A stretch of 64,000 nt of DNA from Fibrobacter succinogenes (GCA_902756345.1 CACVQR010000005.1:62001-126000); one strand, 5' to 3'. Shown: positions 8,168 through 16,321, counted from the stretch's first letter. Numbers and translations are program-made. The notes: generated by a model not told the origin, from the sequence alone.

Positions 8168-9196
8168 CTACCGCCAGGGGGCCTTGTGGTAAGTACTTTC
8201 TAGGTAAAATGAGAACTTGTGTAACCTTTCGCGGAGCGAAATAGGTTTGATGACTTCGGCGCTGTCGGCGTACGAAAGTACCCAGCGGAAAAGAAGCTCG
8301 TCGTTTAGGGCCTTCATCGTGACCAACAGACGGCCGTCGCGGAGTTTTTCCACCTTCATGGAGCGTTGGAACGGCTTTTCTTCGAGGTAATGCTGCGCGT
8401 GGCTACTAAACACGATTTCGACATCTTCGGCTTTCGGGTCTTGCGGCCCAAAAATGGCAGAACCGAGCTGCACACGTTTGCGCAACATTTCAAGCGTCTT
8501 TGGGTTGTCCTGAAAGGTTTCTTTGGTGAGTTCGACCTTCTGAATTCGACGGAATTTGAGTGTATAAGTCTCGCCAGGATGCGACTGCGACTCGCAACCG
8601 ATGTAGATTTCGCCCTGGTACAAGATGACCATCAGCGGAATCCGCATACGAGGGATATTCCCAGTTTCGCTGATATAGGTGACGAGGATTTTTCGGCGTT
8701 CGTGAATCGCCCGCAGAATCACCTTGAGTTTTTCGCTGGAATCTTCCTCGAACATGGGAGGGGTTCCCGCAAAAAGAATTCGCGAATTCAGGTCTTGAGC
8801 GAGCTGTTCCACGGCCTTTTTTTCGTTCGAAGGCAGGCTTTTCTGGATTTTTTCAAGCAAATCCGTGACAGTCTCGCTTGCGGCGGGGTACATGTTCGCG
8901 ATGCGCTGCAGGAACACGAAATGCAGCATGGTGTTTTCAAAATTCGGGAACAACAGGTTGTCCGCCGATTTAATTGCAGATTGATAAAGGTAGGCTCGTC
9001 GGTCGCCGCTCACGCGGATATAGGCGCCTCCATTAATGGAGGCAAGGAAATTCATATCTCGTTGCACATTGCGACGCTCGTTTTCAGGAATCTCTAATGC
9101 GGCCATCAAATCGTTGATGGTGTAGGCTCTGCTCGGATTCGAAATCAGGAGCGCAAAAAGCTGGACGGTGCGTTCGCCGCGGGTAATTTCTGCCAT
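8168..9196 (-). CDS. WYL-domain transcriptional regulator
   Basis: 342 residues. Residues ~1-75 are a winged helix-turn-helix (GERTVQLFALLISNPSRAYT, then INDLMAALEIPENERRNVQRDM). Residues ~165-245 form the WYL domain, with VILYQGEIYIGCESQ in place of the usual WYL core, and a WYL C-terminal extension follows (EDVEIVFSSHAQHYLEEKP, LLVTMKALNDELLFRWVLS). WYL regulators sense ligands, probably nucleic-acid pieces or nucleotides, and commonly control phage-defence genes such as BREX and CBASS. The gene lies just upstream of the AAA+/hydrolase/SLOG unit, shares an operator-like motif with it, and carries a perfect inverted repeat in its own promoter region, consistent with autoregulation. Confidence 0.85.
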   Translation of the reverse strand: MAEITRGERTVQLFALLISNPSRAYTINDLMAALEIPENERRNVQRDMNFLASINGGAYIRVSGDRRAYLYQSAIKSADNLLFPNFENTMLHFVFLQRIANMYPAASETVTDLLEKIQKSLPSNEKKAVEQLAQDLNSRILFAGTPPMFEEDSSEKLKVILRAIHERRKILVTYISETGNIPRMRIPLMVILYQGEIYIGCESQSHPGETYTLKFRRIQKVELTKETFQDNPKTLEMLRKRVQLGSAIFGPQDPKAEDVEIVFSSHAQHYLEEKPFQRSMKVEKLRDGRLLVTMKALNDELLFRWVLSYADSAEVIKPISLRERLHKFSFYLESTYHKAPWR

Positions 9197-9225
9197 AATA
9201 AACCTCTAAAACTTAATATATCTTA

Positions 9226-9247
9226 TTACTGCGACAAAAGATGTCGC
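9226..9247 (-). promoter_or_regulatory. Perfect inverted repeat before the WYL gene
   Basis: GCGACA (9231-9236), 5-nt spacer, TGTCGC (9242-9247). It includes the 13-nt motif shared with the AAA+ promoter region. The site is 30-50 nt upstream of the WYL start and is a likely autoregulatory operator. Confidence 0.6.
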
Positions 9248-9299
9248 GATGCTTCTGCTTTTGCGTTTTTTTTTGGTGAAAAATGTAGGACAACTTGAA

Positions 9300-9434
9300 T
9301 AGTAAACAAAAATGCCCCTGCTCAGAGCTACTTGAGCGGGGGCACCTTTATTCCCAAAGAGACACAAAAGAGGGAATTGATTTTTTGATTCAACCTAACA
9401 AGCCTGAGTCCGAAAGCTATGGCGACATTCTGAA
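9300..9434 (-). ncRNA. Possible iron-controlled small RNA ending in a terminator
   Basis: On the minus strand a strong hairpin (arms 9313-9324 and 9332-9344) is followed by a TTTTTGTTT run, a textbook intrinsic terminator. It serves no minus-strand gene: the next minus gene starts further downstream. About 90 nt upstream of it, on that strand, lies a TTAG-N6-CTAA iron box (9435-9448). A transcript of roughly 100-130 nt could start near that box. No open frame of useful length is present. The terminator is clear; the RNA itself is inference. Confidence 0.35.
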
Positions 9435-9606
9435 TTAGACTTGTCTAACTAAAAGTTAGATAAAACTAACTGTAAAAACAAGGGTAAAATGGTGAAAATA
9501 ATGTAAATTTTTCTTATAAAATTAGTCTAATCTAAATAAATACGAATTCGGTAATATTTTTAGCCTTGCCTAATTAGTTTTATTAAACTATATTAGCCGC
9601 GTCTAA
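9435..9606 (+). promoter_or_regulatory. Array of five DtxR-type iron boxes
   Basis: Five TTAG-N6-CTAA sites at 9435-9448, 9456-9469, 9522-9535, 9560-9573 and 9593-9606, the last ending 16 nt before the dtxR-like gene. The pattern recurs before the second feo operon and before the porin gene. The protein encoded next to it is the natural candidate to bind them. Confidence 0.75.
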
Positions 9607-9621
9607 ATAAGGCTAGTTGAA

Positions 9622-10059
9622 ATGGACCATACAAAACTGACTCAAAGCTTAGAAGACTATCTGGAAATGGTGCACATGCTGCGCCTAGCGAACGGGCTTG
9701 CCCGCGTCAAGGATATTGCCGCGGCTCTCGGCGTGAAAATGCCATCGGTTGCAAAGGCCATGGTGGAACTCAAGAAAATGGGCCTTGTGAGGCAGGAACC
9801 CTACAGCGGCGTGGAACTCACCGAAGAGGGCGAACGTGTTGCCGCCATGATTTTGAACCGTCATATTCTTCTGAAGGGATTCCTTATTAAGCTGGGCGTG
9901 TCCGAGGCGATTGCCGACAAGGATGCTTGCAGTATGGAACATATTCTTTCGGCAGAAACGCTCGGTAAGATTGAAGATTTTGTGAAACCGTCGAATGCGA
10001 TTGCCTCGGCAAAAGTTTCTTCGGTGAAAAAACTAAGGGTTGTCAAAAACACAAAGTAA
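9622..10059 (+). CDS. DtxR-family iron-dependent repressor (copy 1)
   Basis: 145 residues. The N-terminal winged helix is LTQSLEDYLEMVHMLRLANG, then VKDIAAALGVKMPSVAKAMVELKKMGLV. The metal-binding/dimer domain follows, with a His in LNRHILLKGF and DACSMEHILS, where Cys, Glu and His sit as in the primary site of DtxR; a Cys here favours Fe(II) over Mn(II) sensing. It lacks the C-terminal SH3-like domain of long DtxR proteins; the last ~25 residues are a basic tail. It heads the operon with feoA and feoB and is preceded by five iron boxes, so it probably represses its own operon when iron is plentiful. It is very similar to the copy at 35259-35687. Confidence 0.85.
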   Translation: MDHTKLTQSLEDYLEMVHMLRLANGLARVKDIAAALGVKMPSVAKAMVELKKMGLVRQEPYSGVELTEEGERVAAMILNRHILLKGFLIKLGVSEAIADKDACSMEHILSAETLGKIEDFVKPSNAIASAKVSSVKKLRVVKNTK

Positions 10060-10107
10060 ACAGGAAGGCTCCGCTCAAGAGTTTTCCCGTTTTTATATGA
10101 GGATGAT

Positions 10108-10392
10108 ATGAGCTGTAATTGTGGTTGCGGCGGAAAGTCGCAAACGAAAAAGTGGAGTACCGAGCCCAAGTTCTCGGAACTCAAGAAGGGCGACAAGGTA
10201 GAGATCGTCGGTTATAACGAAGGCGATTCCCGTTACAAGTCGAAGCTTCTGTCTATGGGCCTTGTGCGTGGCGTTCAAATGGAAGTCTTGCAGGTGGCCC
10301 CCCTCGGTGATCCGATTGAAGTAGGCGTATTGTCTTACAGGCTCTCGCTCCGAAAAGAAGAAGCCAATGTTCTCAAGTTGAGGAGGGTATAA
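10108..10392 (+). CDS. feoA: FeoA, ferrous iron transport accessory protein (copy 1)
   Basis: 94 residues. The FeoA SH3-like core runs from KFSELKKGDKVEIVGYNEGDSRYKSK through LLSMGLVRGVQMEVLQVAPLGDPIEV to the end. FeoA supports FeoB-mediated Fe(II) uptake at the inner membrane. An unusual N-terminal extension, MSCNCGCGGKSQ, has three cysteines in ten residues and is absent from copy 2, so it could bind metal or act as a redox element. The stop overlaps the feoB start by one base, showing translational coupling. Confidence 0.9.
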   Translation: MSCNCGCGGKSQTKKWSTEPKFSELKKGDKVEIVGYNEGDSRYKSKLLSMGLVRGVQMEVLQVAPLGDPIEVGVLSYRLSLRKEEANVLKLRRV

Positions 10393-13265
10393 TGGCTGCC
10401 AGAAAACTTTTGACGATTGCAATTGCCGGTAACCCGAACTGCGGTAAGACGGCTCTCTTTAACGCCCTTACGGGTGCACGCCAGCATGTGGGTAACTGGC
10501 CTGGCGTGACGGTCGAAAAGAAGGAAGGTTACTTTGAACTGGGCGACCGCCAGATTCGCCTGGTAGACCTTCCGGGTACTTACGCTTTGTTCGCAAATGC
10601 CGAAGACGAACGCGCTGCTGTCGATTACTTGCTCAGCCGCGAAGCGAGCCTGATTATCAACATTGTCGATGCGACGAACCTGGAACGCAACCTGTTCCTT
10701 ACGAGCCAGCTTGCCGACATGAAGATTCCGATGGTGATTGCCGTCAACATGATGGACATTGCCGAAAATCGCGGAATCCAGCTGGATCTCGACGAACTTT
10801 CTGATTTCTACGGCGTGCCGTGCATTCCGCTTTCTGCCGTGAGTGAAAAGAGCGTCACTAACTTTATTAGCCAGATGGGCCACGTGCTTGCGAGCCCGAT
10901 GCCGCTCCCGAAGCAGATGGTTTACGGCGACAAGGTCGAAGAGGCCGTGAAGGTTTTGGAACCGAAGGTGGCTCCGGTCGCAAAGCTTTTGGATGCGGAC
11001 TCCCGTTGGGTTTCGCTCATGTACTTGGGCAACCAGAAGAGCTATGCAGACAAATTCGCCGAAGCGGGCGTGAAGCTCGACAAGGCCGAAGTCGTGAAGA
11101 TTCTGGGCGAAGAGCCGGAATTTGCGATGGCCGAAAACCGCTATTCCATTTCTCACGAGGTGGCGGGGAAGGCGATTGTTTCTGCGCGCGCCAAGAAGAC
11201 TTTCTCGGACAAGCTTGACGCAGTTCTTTTGAACCGCTGGGCTGCACTCCCGATTTTCTTGGTCATCATGTATCTGGTGTTCTGGATTGCGGTGACTATC
11301 GGTTCTGCGTTCATTGATTTCTTTGACGTGCTGTTCGGTGCGATTTTCGTGGATGGCCTCGGCTACCTGCTGGGCGATGTACTCGGCTGCCCCTCCTTTG
11401 TCACGGCAGTTCTCGCCGACGGTATCGGTGCCGGTATCCAGACGGTTTCGACCTTCATCCCGGTCATCTTCTTCATGTTCCTGTGCCTTTCGTTCCTCGA
11501 AGACTCGGGTTACATGGCCCGCGCGGCTTTCGTTGCAGACCGTTTCATGAGATTCCTCGGGCTCCCCGGTCGTGCCTTCGTGCCGATGATGGTGGGCTTC
11601 GGTTGCGGCGTGCCGGCCATTATGGGCACCCGCGTGCTGGAATCCAAGCGTGAACGCTTCCTCACCATCTTCTTGGTGCCGTTCATGAGCTGCGGCGCAC
11701 GCCTCCCGGTGTATGCACTGTTTGCGGCGGCATTCTTCGGCAAGATGGCGGGCACGGTGGTGTTCCTGCTTTACCTCGCCGGTGTGCTGTTCGCCATCGC
11801 TTACGGTTTGTTCCTGAAGAGGTCGCTTTTCCAGGGCCAGGCTTCTAACTTTGTGATGGAACTTCCGCCGTATCACTTGCCCAAGTTCAAGTCCTTGATG
11901 ATTCACTGCTGGCAGCGCTTGCGCGACTACATCTGGCGCGCCGGTAAGGTGATTACGCTTGCCGTTGCTGTGCTCGGGTTCCTCAACAGTTTTGGTATTG
12001 TGGAGAAGATGTATGTCGATGTTGACGGCAAGACGACCGAAATTGTCCAGGCCGAAGACGGCTACCAGATGGTCAAGGAAAATGAAGAAGGCGAGACTGA
12101 AAACGTCGCTCTCCCCGAAGGTTTCGTTGTTGACGAATCCAAGGTGGTGAAGTCCAACGAGTTCACTGCCGGTAACGGCGACTCCGAAAACAGCTTGCTT
12201 TCTATAATCGGTAAGGCCATTACGCCGGTATTCGAACCCTTCGGTGTCGAAAAAGAAAACTGGCCTGCATCCGTGTCGCTGTTCACAGGCCTGTTGGCCA
12301 AGGAAGCCGTTATCGGTACCATGAACTCGCTGTATTCTATGGCGGGGGAGAATGCCGAGGCTCCTGCTGCGGAAAACGCTCCGCAAGAAGGTGTCATCCT
12401 GAGCGAAGAGCTGGGCTCGGAGTCGAAGGATCTCAGTGCCGAAGCCCCGGCTCCGGAACAGGTTGCCGCTGTCGCTGACAGTGCCGCTGAACCCGCAGAA
12501 GCCGTTGCCGAAGCCGCTCCTGCAGAAGAAAAGCCGCTTATCGCCGGCATCGATGAATGTCCCGTCGAAGAAGAGGAAGAAGGTGGCGCACCCGACATCA
12601 AGGGCGCTGTGCTCGAAGCCCTCGGCTCGATTCCTGCTAACCTCGCCGAAGTCTTCGGTTCGCTTACCGACCCGCTGGGAACCTCCGGCGAATTGGAAGG
12701 CCAGGAAGCCGCCGAACTCAAGAAAGAAACTCTGGACAAGATTACCGACGCCAAGGTGCTGACCTGCGAAGAATATGCAGCCATCGAAACCTTCGGCGAA
12801 GAAGAAGAGGACGAAAAGACTCGCGAAGCCGTGTTTGCTAAGCTCGCTGCCGCAGGTCTCGAACTCTCCGAAGACGAAATGGGCGCTCTCGAAGAAGGCG
12901 ACCTTTCTGAAACCGCCGACATCTACGCCAACCTCCGCTCTTACTTCCACAATCCGGACAAGAACGGTAACCCGGTGGATGGCTTTAGCTGGCAGGTGTT
13001 TGCGTTCCTCATCTTCATCTTGCTTTACGTGCCGTGCCTTGCCGCCATGGGCGTGGTTACCCGTGAAATCGGCCTCGGTCTCGCAATCCTCATGGCGACG
13101 GTGCAAACACTCCTTGCCTGGGCTGTGGCGGTACTCCTTTACCAGGTGCCTGTTGGTGGAAACATGACATGGATTGTCGCCGCCATCGTGGTGCTCGTGG
13201 GTACTGGAATCTTCCTCAAACTCTTCGGCATGAAGGCGAATAAGGAAAAGCGCTTCGAAGACTAA
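10392..13265 (+). CDS. feoB: FeoB, ferrous iron transporter (copy 1, with long acidic insert)
   Basis: 957 residues. The N-terminal G domain has GNPNCGKT (residues 13-20), DLPGTY and NMMD, then a helical GDI-like region. The membrane part contains the gate motifs PMMVGFGCGVPAIMGTR and PFMSCGARLPVYALF. FeoB imports Fe(II) across the inner membrane. This copy is ~180 residues longer than copy 2. After the helix containing AKEAVIGTMNSLYSM it has a long Ala/Pro/Glu-rich, low-complexity acidic stretch (GENAEAPAAENAPQEG onward, EEEEEGG, and a further Glu-rich segment), and there is a smaller insert before it (VDVDGKTTEIVQAEDG). The last membrane helices follow the insert, so the reading frame is intact. 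It is third in the dtxR-feoA-feoB operon. Confidence 0.93.
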   Translation: MAARKLLTIAIAGNPNCGKTALFNALTGARQHVGNWPGVTVEKKEGYFELGDRQIRLVDLPGTYALFANAEDERAAVDYLLSREASLIINIVDATNLERNLFLTSQLADMKIPMVIAVNMMDIAENRGIQLDLDELSDFYGVPCIPLSAVSEKSVTNFISQMGHVLASPMPLPKQMVYGDKVEEAVKVLEPKVAPVAKLLDADSRWVSLMYLGNQKSYADKFAEAGVKLDKAEVVKILGEEPEFAMAENRYSISHEVAGKAIVSARAKKTFSDKLDAVLLNRWAALPIFLVIMYLVFWIAVTIGSAFIDFFDVLFGAIFVDGLGYLLGDVLGCPSFVTAVLADGIGAGIQTVSTFIPVIFFMFLCLSFLEDSGYMARAAFVADRFMRFLGLPGRAFVPMMVGFGCGVPAIMGTRVLESKRERFLTIFLVPFMSCGARLPVYALFAAAFFGKMAGTVVFLLYLAGVLFAIAYGLFLKRSLFQGQASNFVMELPPYHLPKFKSLMIHCWQRLRDYIWRAGKVITLAVAVLGFLNSFGIVEKMYVDVDGKTTEIVQAEDGYQMVKENEEGETENVALPEGFVVDESKVVKSNEFTAGNGDSENSLLSIIGKAITPVFEPFGVEKENWPASVSLFTGLLAKEAVIGTMNSLYSMAGENAEAPAAENAPQEGVILSEELGSESKDLSAEAPAPEQVAAVADSAAEPAEAVAEAAPAEEKPLIAGIDECPVEEEEEGGAPDIKGAVLEALGSIPANLAEVFGSLTDPLGTSGELEGQEAAELKKETLDKITDAKVLTCEEYAAIETFGEEEEDEKTREAVFAKLAAAGLELSEDEMGALEEGDLSETADIYANLRSYFHNPDKNGNPVDGFSWQVFAFLIFILLYVPCLAAMGVVTREIGLGLAILMATVQTLLAWAVAVLLYQVPVGGNMTWIVAAIVVLVGTGIFLKLFGMKANKEKRFED

Positions 13266-13282
13266 CCTTTAGAATCAAGAAT

Positions 13283-13313
13283 AGGGCTGGTGGGCCCAAA
13301 ACCTGCCGGCCCT
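13283..13313 (+). terminator. Terminator after feoB copy 1
   Basis: A GC-rich hairpin (GGGCTGG near 13284, CCGGCCC ending near 13312) is followed by a short T-containing stretch. The weak T run makes it moderate evidence. Confidence 0.55.
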
Positions 13314-13328
13314 TCATTAAAAGTTTTG

Positions 13329-13346
13329 AATTAGATTAGTCTAATT
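13329..13346 (+). promoter_or_regulatory. Iron box before the porin gene
   Basis: AATTAGATTAGTCTAATT: perfect 7-nt arms with a 4-nt centre, containing TTAG-N6-CTAA at 13331-13344. It lies ~25 nt upstream of the sigma-54 promoter. Confidence 0.65.
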
Positions 13347-13369
13347 TCTGGAACTAAACTGAAACATCT

Positions 13370-13385
13370 TGGCACGCATTTTGCA
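13370..13385 (+). promoter_or_regulatory. Sigma-54 promoter of the porin gene
   Basis: TGGCACGCATTTTGCA matches the consensus TGGCACG-N4-TTGCA completely, with correct GG to GC spacing. It is 109 nt upstream of the start codon. An inverted repeat (TGTAACAC near 13422, GTGTTACA near 13451) follows in the leader. Confidence 0.8.
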
Positions 13386-13493
13386 ACAATAGCATACAGA
13401 AGGCGATAGCCAAGCGTTTTTGTAACACCAATTGTAAAAACCATGACGGAGTGTTACAGAAATGAGAAAACTTATCCGTCTGTGGAGAGAAAG

Positions 13494-14891
13494 ATGAAAT
13501 CTCGTTCTAATCTCTTGTTCGGCCTTGCTGCCGCCTCCGTGTTTGCGATACCCGCATTCGCTCAGGAAGCTGCTCCTGCCGCCGAAGCCCCCGCTGCAGC
13601 GCCTGTTGCGGAAGCTCCTGCTGCAGCTCCCGCTGCTGCCCCTGCTGAAACTCAGACCGCTCCGGCTCCTGCCCAGGAAGCCCCTGCCGCTGCTCCGGCT
13701 CAGGAAACTCCTGTCGCTGCCGCTCCTGCCGAAGAAAAAACCGTTGAATCCGCTCCTGCCGAAAACACTAACCCGGGCGAAGTCGCCGACGCCGCCGGTA
13801 ACGCTCTCGGCATGCTCAAGGCTAGCATGAACGAAGGCACTTCGGAAGCCCAGATGGAAGTCAAGTACAATGGCGAAGTGGAATTTGATGCTTACACAGG
13901 CAATGTCTGGGCAGAAGATGACCTGAACCACAGCTATGCTTCTACCTTCGACCTGAATTTTGAAGTCAAGTTCAACGAAAAGTGGTCGGCATTCGTTGGT
14001 CTCGAAGCCGACGATGAAACGACTGATCCGGCCGCCATTTACAATGGTGCCTACGTTCAGTACCAGCCGGCTGATTTCTTTGCGGTTAAGCTGGGCGACT
14101 TGACCTTCTCGGAAGGGGCATTCGTTGCCTACTATGACTACGACGATCCTGCCGATAACGCAGCCGGTATGAAGGAACACGATATCCGCGGTCTTGAAAT
14201 TGACCTGGCCGGTTTCATTCTCGGTGTTGGCTTTGGTCGTGGCGATAACGACTGGGCCGACGAAGAAGGTGCCAAGGTTTACGATGTGCACGCCGCTTAC
14301 GAATTCGACTATGCCGGTCAGCACTTGCGTCCGTATGTGGACTACAAGAGCTTCCAGACCACTCAGCATAACGAACTCCATGCCGGTGTAGAGGCGGGCC
14401 TCTCTCTCGGTGGTTTCGGCTTCAGGGCAGTGTATGGTTTCCATGCCGACTACCTGGGTGACGACGGCGATGTCGTGGAAGGTCAGGATTGGACGTCTAC
14501 TGCCCACGCCTTCTTGGTTGAGCCGACTTTCGAAGTGGGTATGTTCGATATCAAGACGACTGCCTTCTATGCCATTGTTGACAGGGGCGATGCCGCCGAA
14601 GATGCAAGCGACCTTGACAACGGCGAAATTCCGGAATACTTCTTCGTGTATGCCGAACCCGCCTTCAAGCTTGCAGAATTCATCAAGTTCGGTATCCCCG
14701 TGGAATACCACACGCACACCTTGGATGATGATGACGATACCGCTGCTACGTTCGATGTCGGTGGCCGCATCTACATCACTCCGGTCGAAAACCTGGAAAT
14801 CACCGCTTTCGGCATGGTGGATGTTGCCGTGCAGGATAACGAAGACGACAATGCTCTGCGTTTCGGTCTTGAAACGGTGTACAGCTTCTAA
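13494..14891 (+). CDS. Outer-membrane beta-barrel (porin-like) protein
   Basis: 465 residues from the ATG at 13494, which has GGAGAG ahead of it. Residues 1-23 are a signal peptide (MKSRSNLLFGLAAASVFA, cleavage after AFA). Next is a ~85-residue Ala/Pro/Glu linker with repeated APAAAP phrases, probably a flexible or peptidoglycan-facing segment. The rest alternates amphipathic strands rich in aromatic and acidic residues and ends in VYSF, the terminal Phe typical of barrels inserted by the Bam machinery. It probably forms a channel; the many Asp/Glu residues suggest cation preference, but that is inference. It is controlled by a sigma-54 promoter with an adjacent iron box and is transcribed separately from feoB. 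Confidence 0.75.
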   Translation: MKSRSNLLFGLAAASVFAIPAFAQEAAPAAEAPAAAPVAEAPAAAPAAAPAETQTAPAPAQEAPAAAPAQETPVAAAPAEEKTVESAPAENTNPGEVADAAGNALGMLKASMNEGTSEAQMEVKYNGEVEFDAYTGNVWAEDDLNHSYASTFDLNFEVKFNEKWSAFVGLEADDETTDPAAIYNGAYVQYQPADFFAVKLGDLTFSEGAFVAYYDYDDPADNAAGMKEHDIRGLEIDLAGFILGVGFGRGDNDWADEEGAKVYDVHAAYEFDYAGQHLRPYVDYKSFQTTQHNELHAGVEAGLSLGGFGFRAVYGFHADYLGDDGDVVEGQDWTSTAHAFLVEPTFEVGMFDIKTTAFYAIVDRGDAAEDASDLDNGEIPEYFFVYAEPAFKLAEFIKFGIPVEYHTHTLDDDDDTAATFDVGGRIYITPVENLEITAFGMVDVAVQDNEDDNALRFGLETVYSF

Positions 14892-14914
14892 TTACCTCGC
14901 ATAATGCGCAAAAA

Positions 14915-14949
14915 GGGGGCTGCGGCGTTTTGCCGCGGTCCTTTTTTTG
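14915..14949 (+). terminator. Intrinsic terminator after the porin gene
   Basis: GCGGC (14922-14926), loop, GCCGC (14932-14936), then a run of seven T. Confidence 0.85.
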
Positions 14950-15021
14950 TCTAAATGGAGTAGAAAAAAGAGCGCCTAAAAACTCTATTTGGCATGCATT
15001 TGTTTGCAATTGGAGACTTTT

Positions 15022-15636
15022 ATGAGTAATGTAAGATCGACCGGCAAAAAATCATCGAATACGTTGGTCCGCGACCTGGTGAATGTGGGCATATTTTCGG
15101 CACTTTATATCGTGCTTGGATTTATGTCTTCAAGCATCGGTTATATTCCCGCCCTTATTGTTTTTTCGACCGCGAGTATCGCGCTTGTGACGAGCGTTCC
15201 CATGTTCCTGTTTTATTCGAAAATAGAAAGGCCGATTCTGTGCTGCATGCTTTTTTGCGGCATTTTCGGCAGTGCCATGCTGATAATGGGACAGGGCGTT
15301 ATCATGTTTGCGATAAGCCTTGCAGTTGGGCTACTGTCGGGAACAATTCTGAAAATCATAGGGAAAAATTTTGTCGGCTTATACATGGCAAACATTGTCT
15401 TGAGCCTAATGAGTTCTTCGATGATGCTTCCGCTTTGGCTTTATACTGAGGAATATCTGGAATATACCCGTGGCATGTGCGACGAAGGTTACGTTGCGAA
15501 GCTGGCGGAACTTTCTAACAGCATCTGGCCCCTGGTCGGAATCTACACCTTCGGCATCTTGGGTGCCGTTATCGGTGGACTCGTGGCCCGCCGCATCATG
15601 AAAAAGCATTTTGAACGGATCGGTCTTGCCCGGTGA
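15022..15636 (+). CDS. MptD-type ECF transporter substrate-binding (S) component
   Basis: 204 residues, start at 15022 with a TTGGAGAC site. Five to six hydrophobic segments after a short polar N-terminus (LVNVGIFSALYIVLGFM, ALIVFSTASIALVTSVPMFLFY, and others) and the C-terminal GAVIGGLVARRIMKKH match the MptD/Trep_Strep family of ECF S-components. It binds the substrate at the inner membrane. Its stop codon overlaps the GTG start of the ecfT gene (GTGA), and an ATPase gene follows, making a dedicated transporter. The substrate cannot be read from sequence. Confidence 0.75.
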   Translation: MSNVRSTGKKSSNTLVRDLVNVGIFSALYIVLGFMSSSIGYIPALIVFSTASIALVTSVPMFLFYSKIERPILCCMLFCGIFGSAMLIMGQGVIMFAISLAVGLLSGTILKIIGKNFVGLYMANIVLSLMSSSMMLPLWLYTEEYLEYTRGMCDEGYVAKLAELSNSIWPLVGIYTFGILGAVIGGLVARRIMKKHFERIGLAR

Positions 15637-16313
15637 AATTGGACCCTCGGACAAAACTGTTCTTAACGATTGCGGGGAACAGCGTCATTCTTTCCGCACC
15701 AGTGATTTACGGCGCCATGATTGTTGTTTTGCCGGCAGTTTTATTGGTGCTTGAAAAAAGATGGCGGTTTTCCCTGCTCTTTTCTTTCTTGTACGCAATA
15801 TCTGCATTCAGTTTTGATTATTTAAAAACGATGGATGTCGGGCTGGCGGGCACGCTGTTTGTCTCGACGATGATGCTTGTTTCGCATGTGATGCCGATAA
15901 GCGTTATTTTTTACTATGTCATGACGACCACCAAGGTGAACGAGTTCATGGCGGGAATGTCGAAGATGCATATTCCTAACAAAGTGACGATTCCCTTAGC
16001 GGTGATGATTCGCTTTTTTCCGACCGTATTCGATGAAGCCCGCGATATCGGGAATGCAATGCGCATGCGGGGTATTCGCCTGTTCAGCCTGCGTACATTG
16101 AAGAACCCGCTTGCCATTTTGGAATACAGGTTCATTCCGCTGCTGGTGTCGCTCACGAAAATCGGGGATGAACTTTCGGTGGCGGCGACGACGCGCGGAC
16201 TTTCGCCAGAAACGAGACGCAGTTGCATTGTCAAAATCGGGTTCCATGTTCAAGATGTTATCGTGTTTGTTTATTGTATTGCGGTAATTGTAATATTTTC
16301 ACTTCGTAATTAG
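15633..16313 (+). CDS. ECF transporter transmembrane component EcfT
   Basis: 226 residues, GTG start overlapping the upstream stop. LDPRTKLFLTIAGN at the N-terminus, several membrane helices, and the coupling-helix signatures ARDIGNAMRMRGI and ELSVAATTRGL (the two A-R-x-R-G-type motifs that contact the ATPases) identify an EcfT/CbiQ scaffold. It links the S component to the fused ATPase encoded next. Confidence 0.85.
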   Translation: MKLDPRTKLFLTIAGNSVILSAPVIYGAMIVVLPAVLLVLEKRWRFSLLFSFLYAISAFSFDYLKTMDVGLAGTLFVSTMMLVSHVMPISVIFYYVMTTTKVNEFMAGMSKMHIPNKVTIPLAVMIRFFPTVFDEARDIGNAMRMRGIRLFSLRTLKNPLAILEYRFIPLLVSLTKIGDELSVAATTRGLSPETRRSCIVKIGFHVQDVIVFVYCIAVIVIFSLRN

Positions 16314-16321
16314 TGCTGTTA

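Noticed and set aside
10335-13106. 923-codon open frame opposite feoB copy 1
   Set aside because: It runs antisense to a clear FeoB with all motifs; the translated product is low-complexity His/Arg/Glu-rich, as expected from the complement of GC-rich coding sequence.
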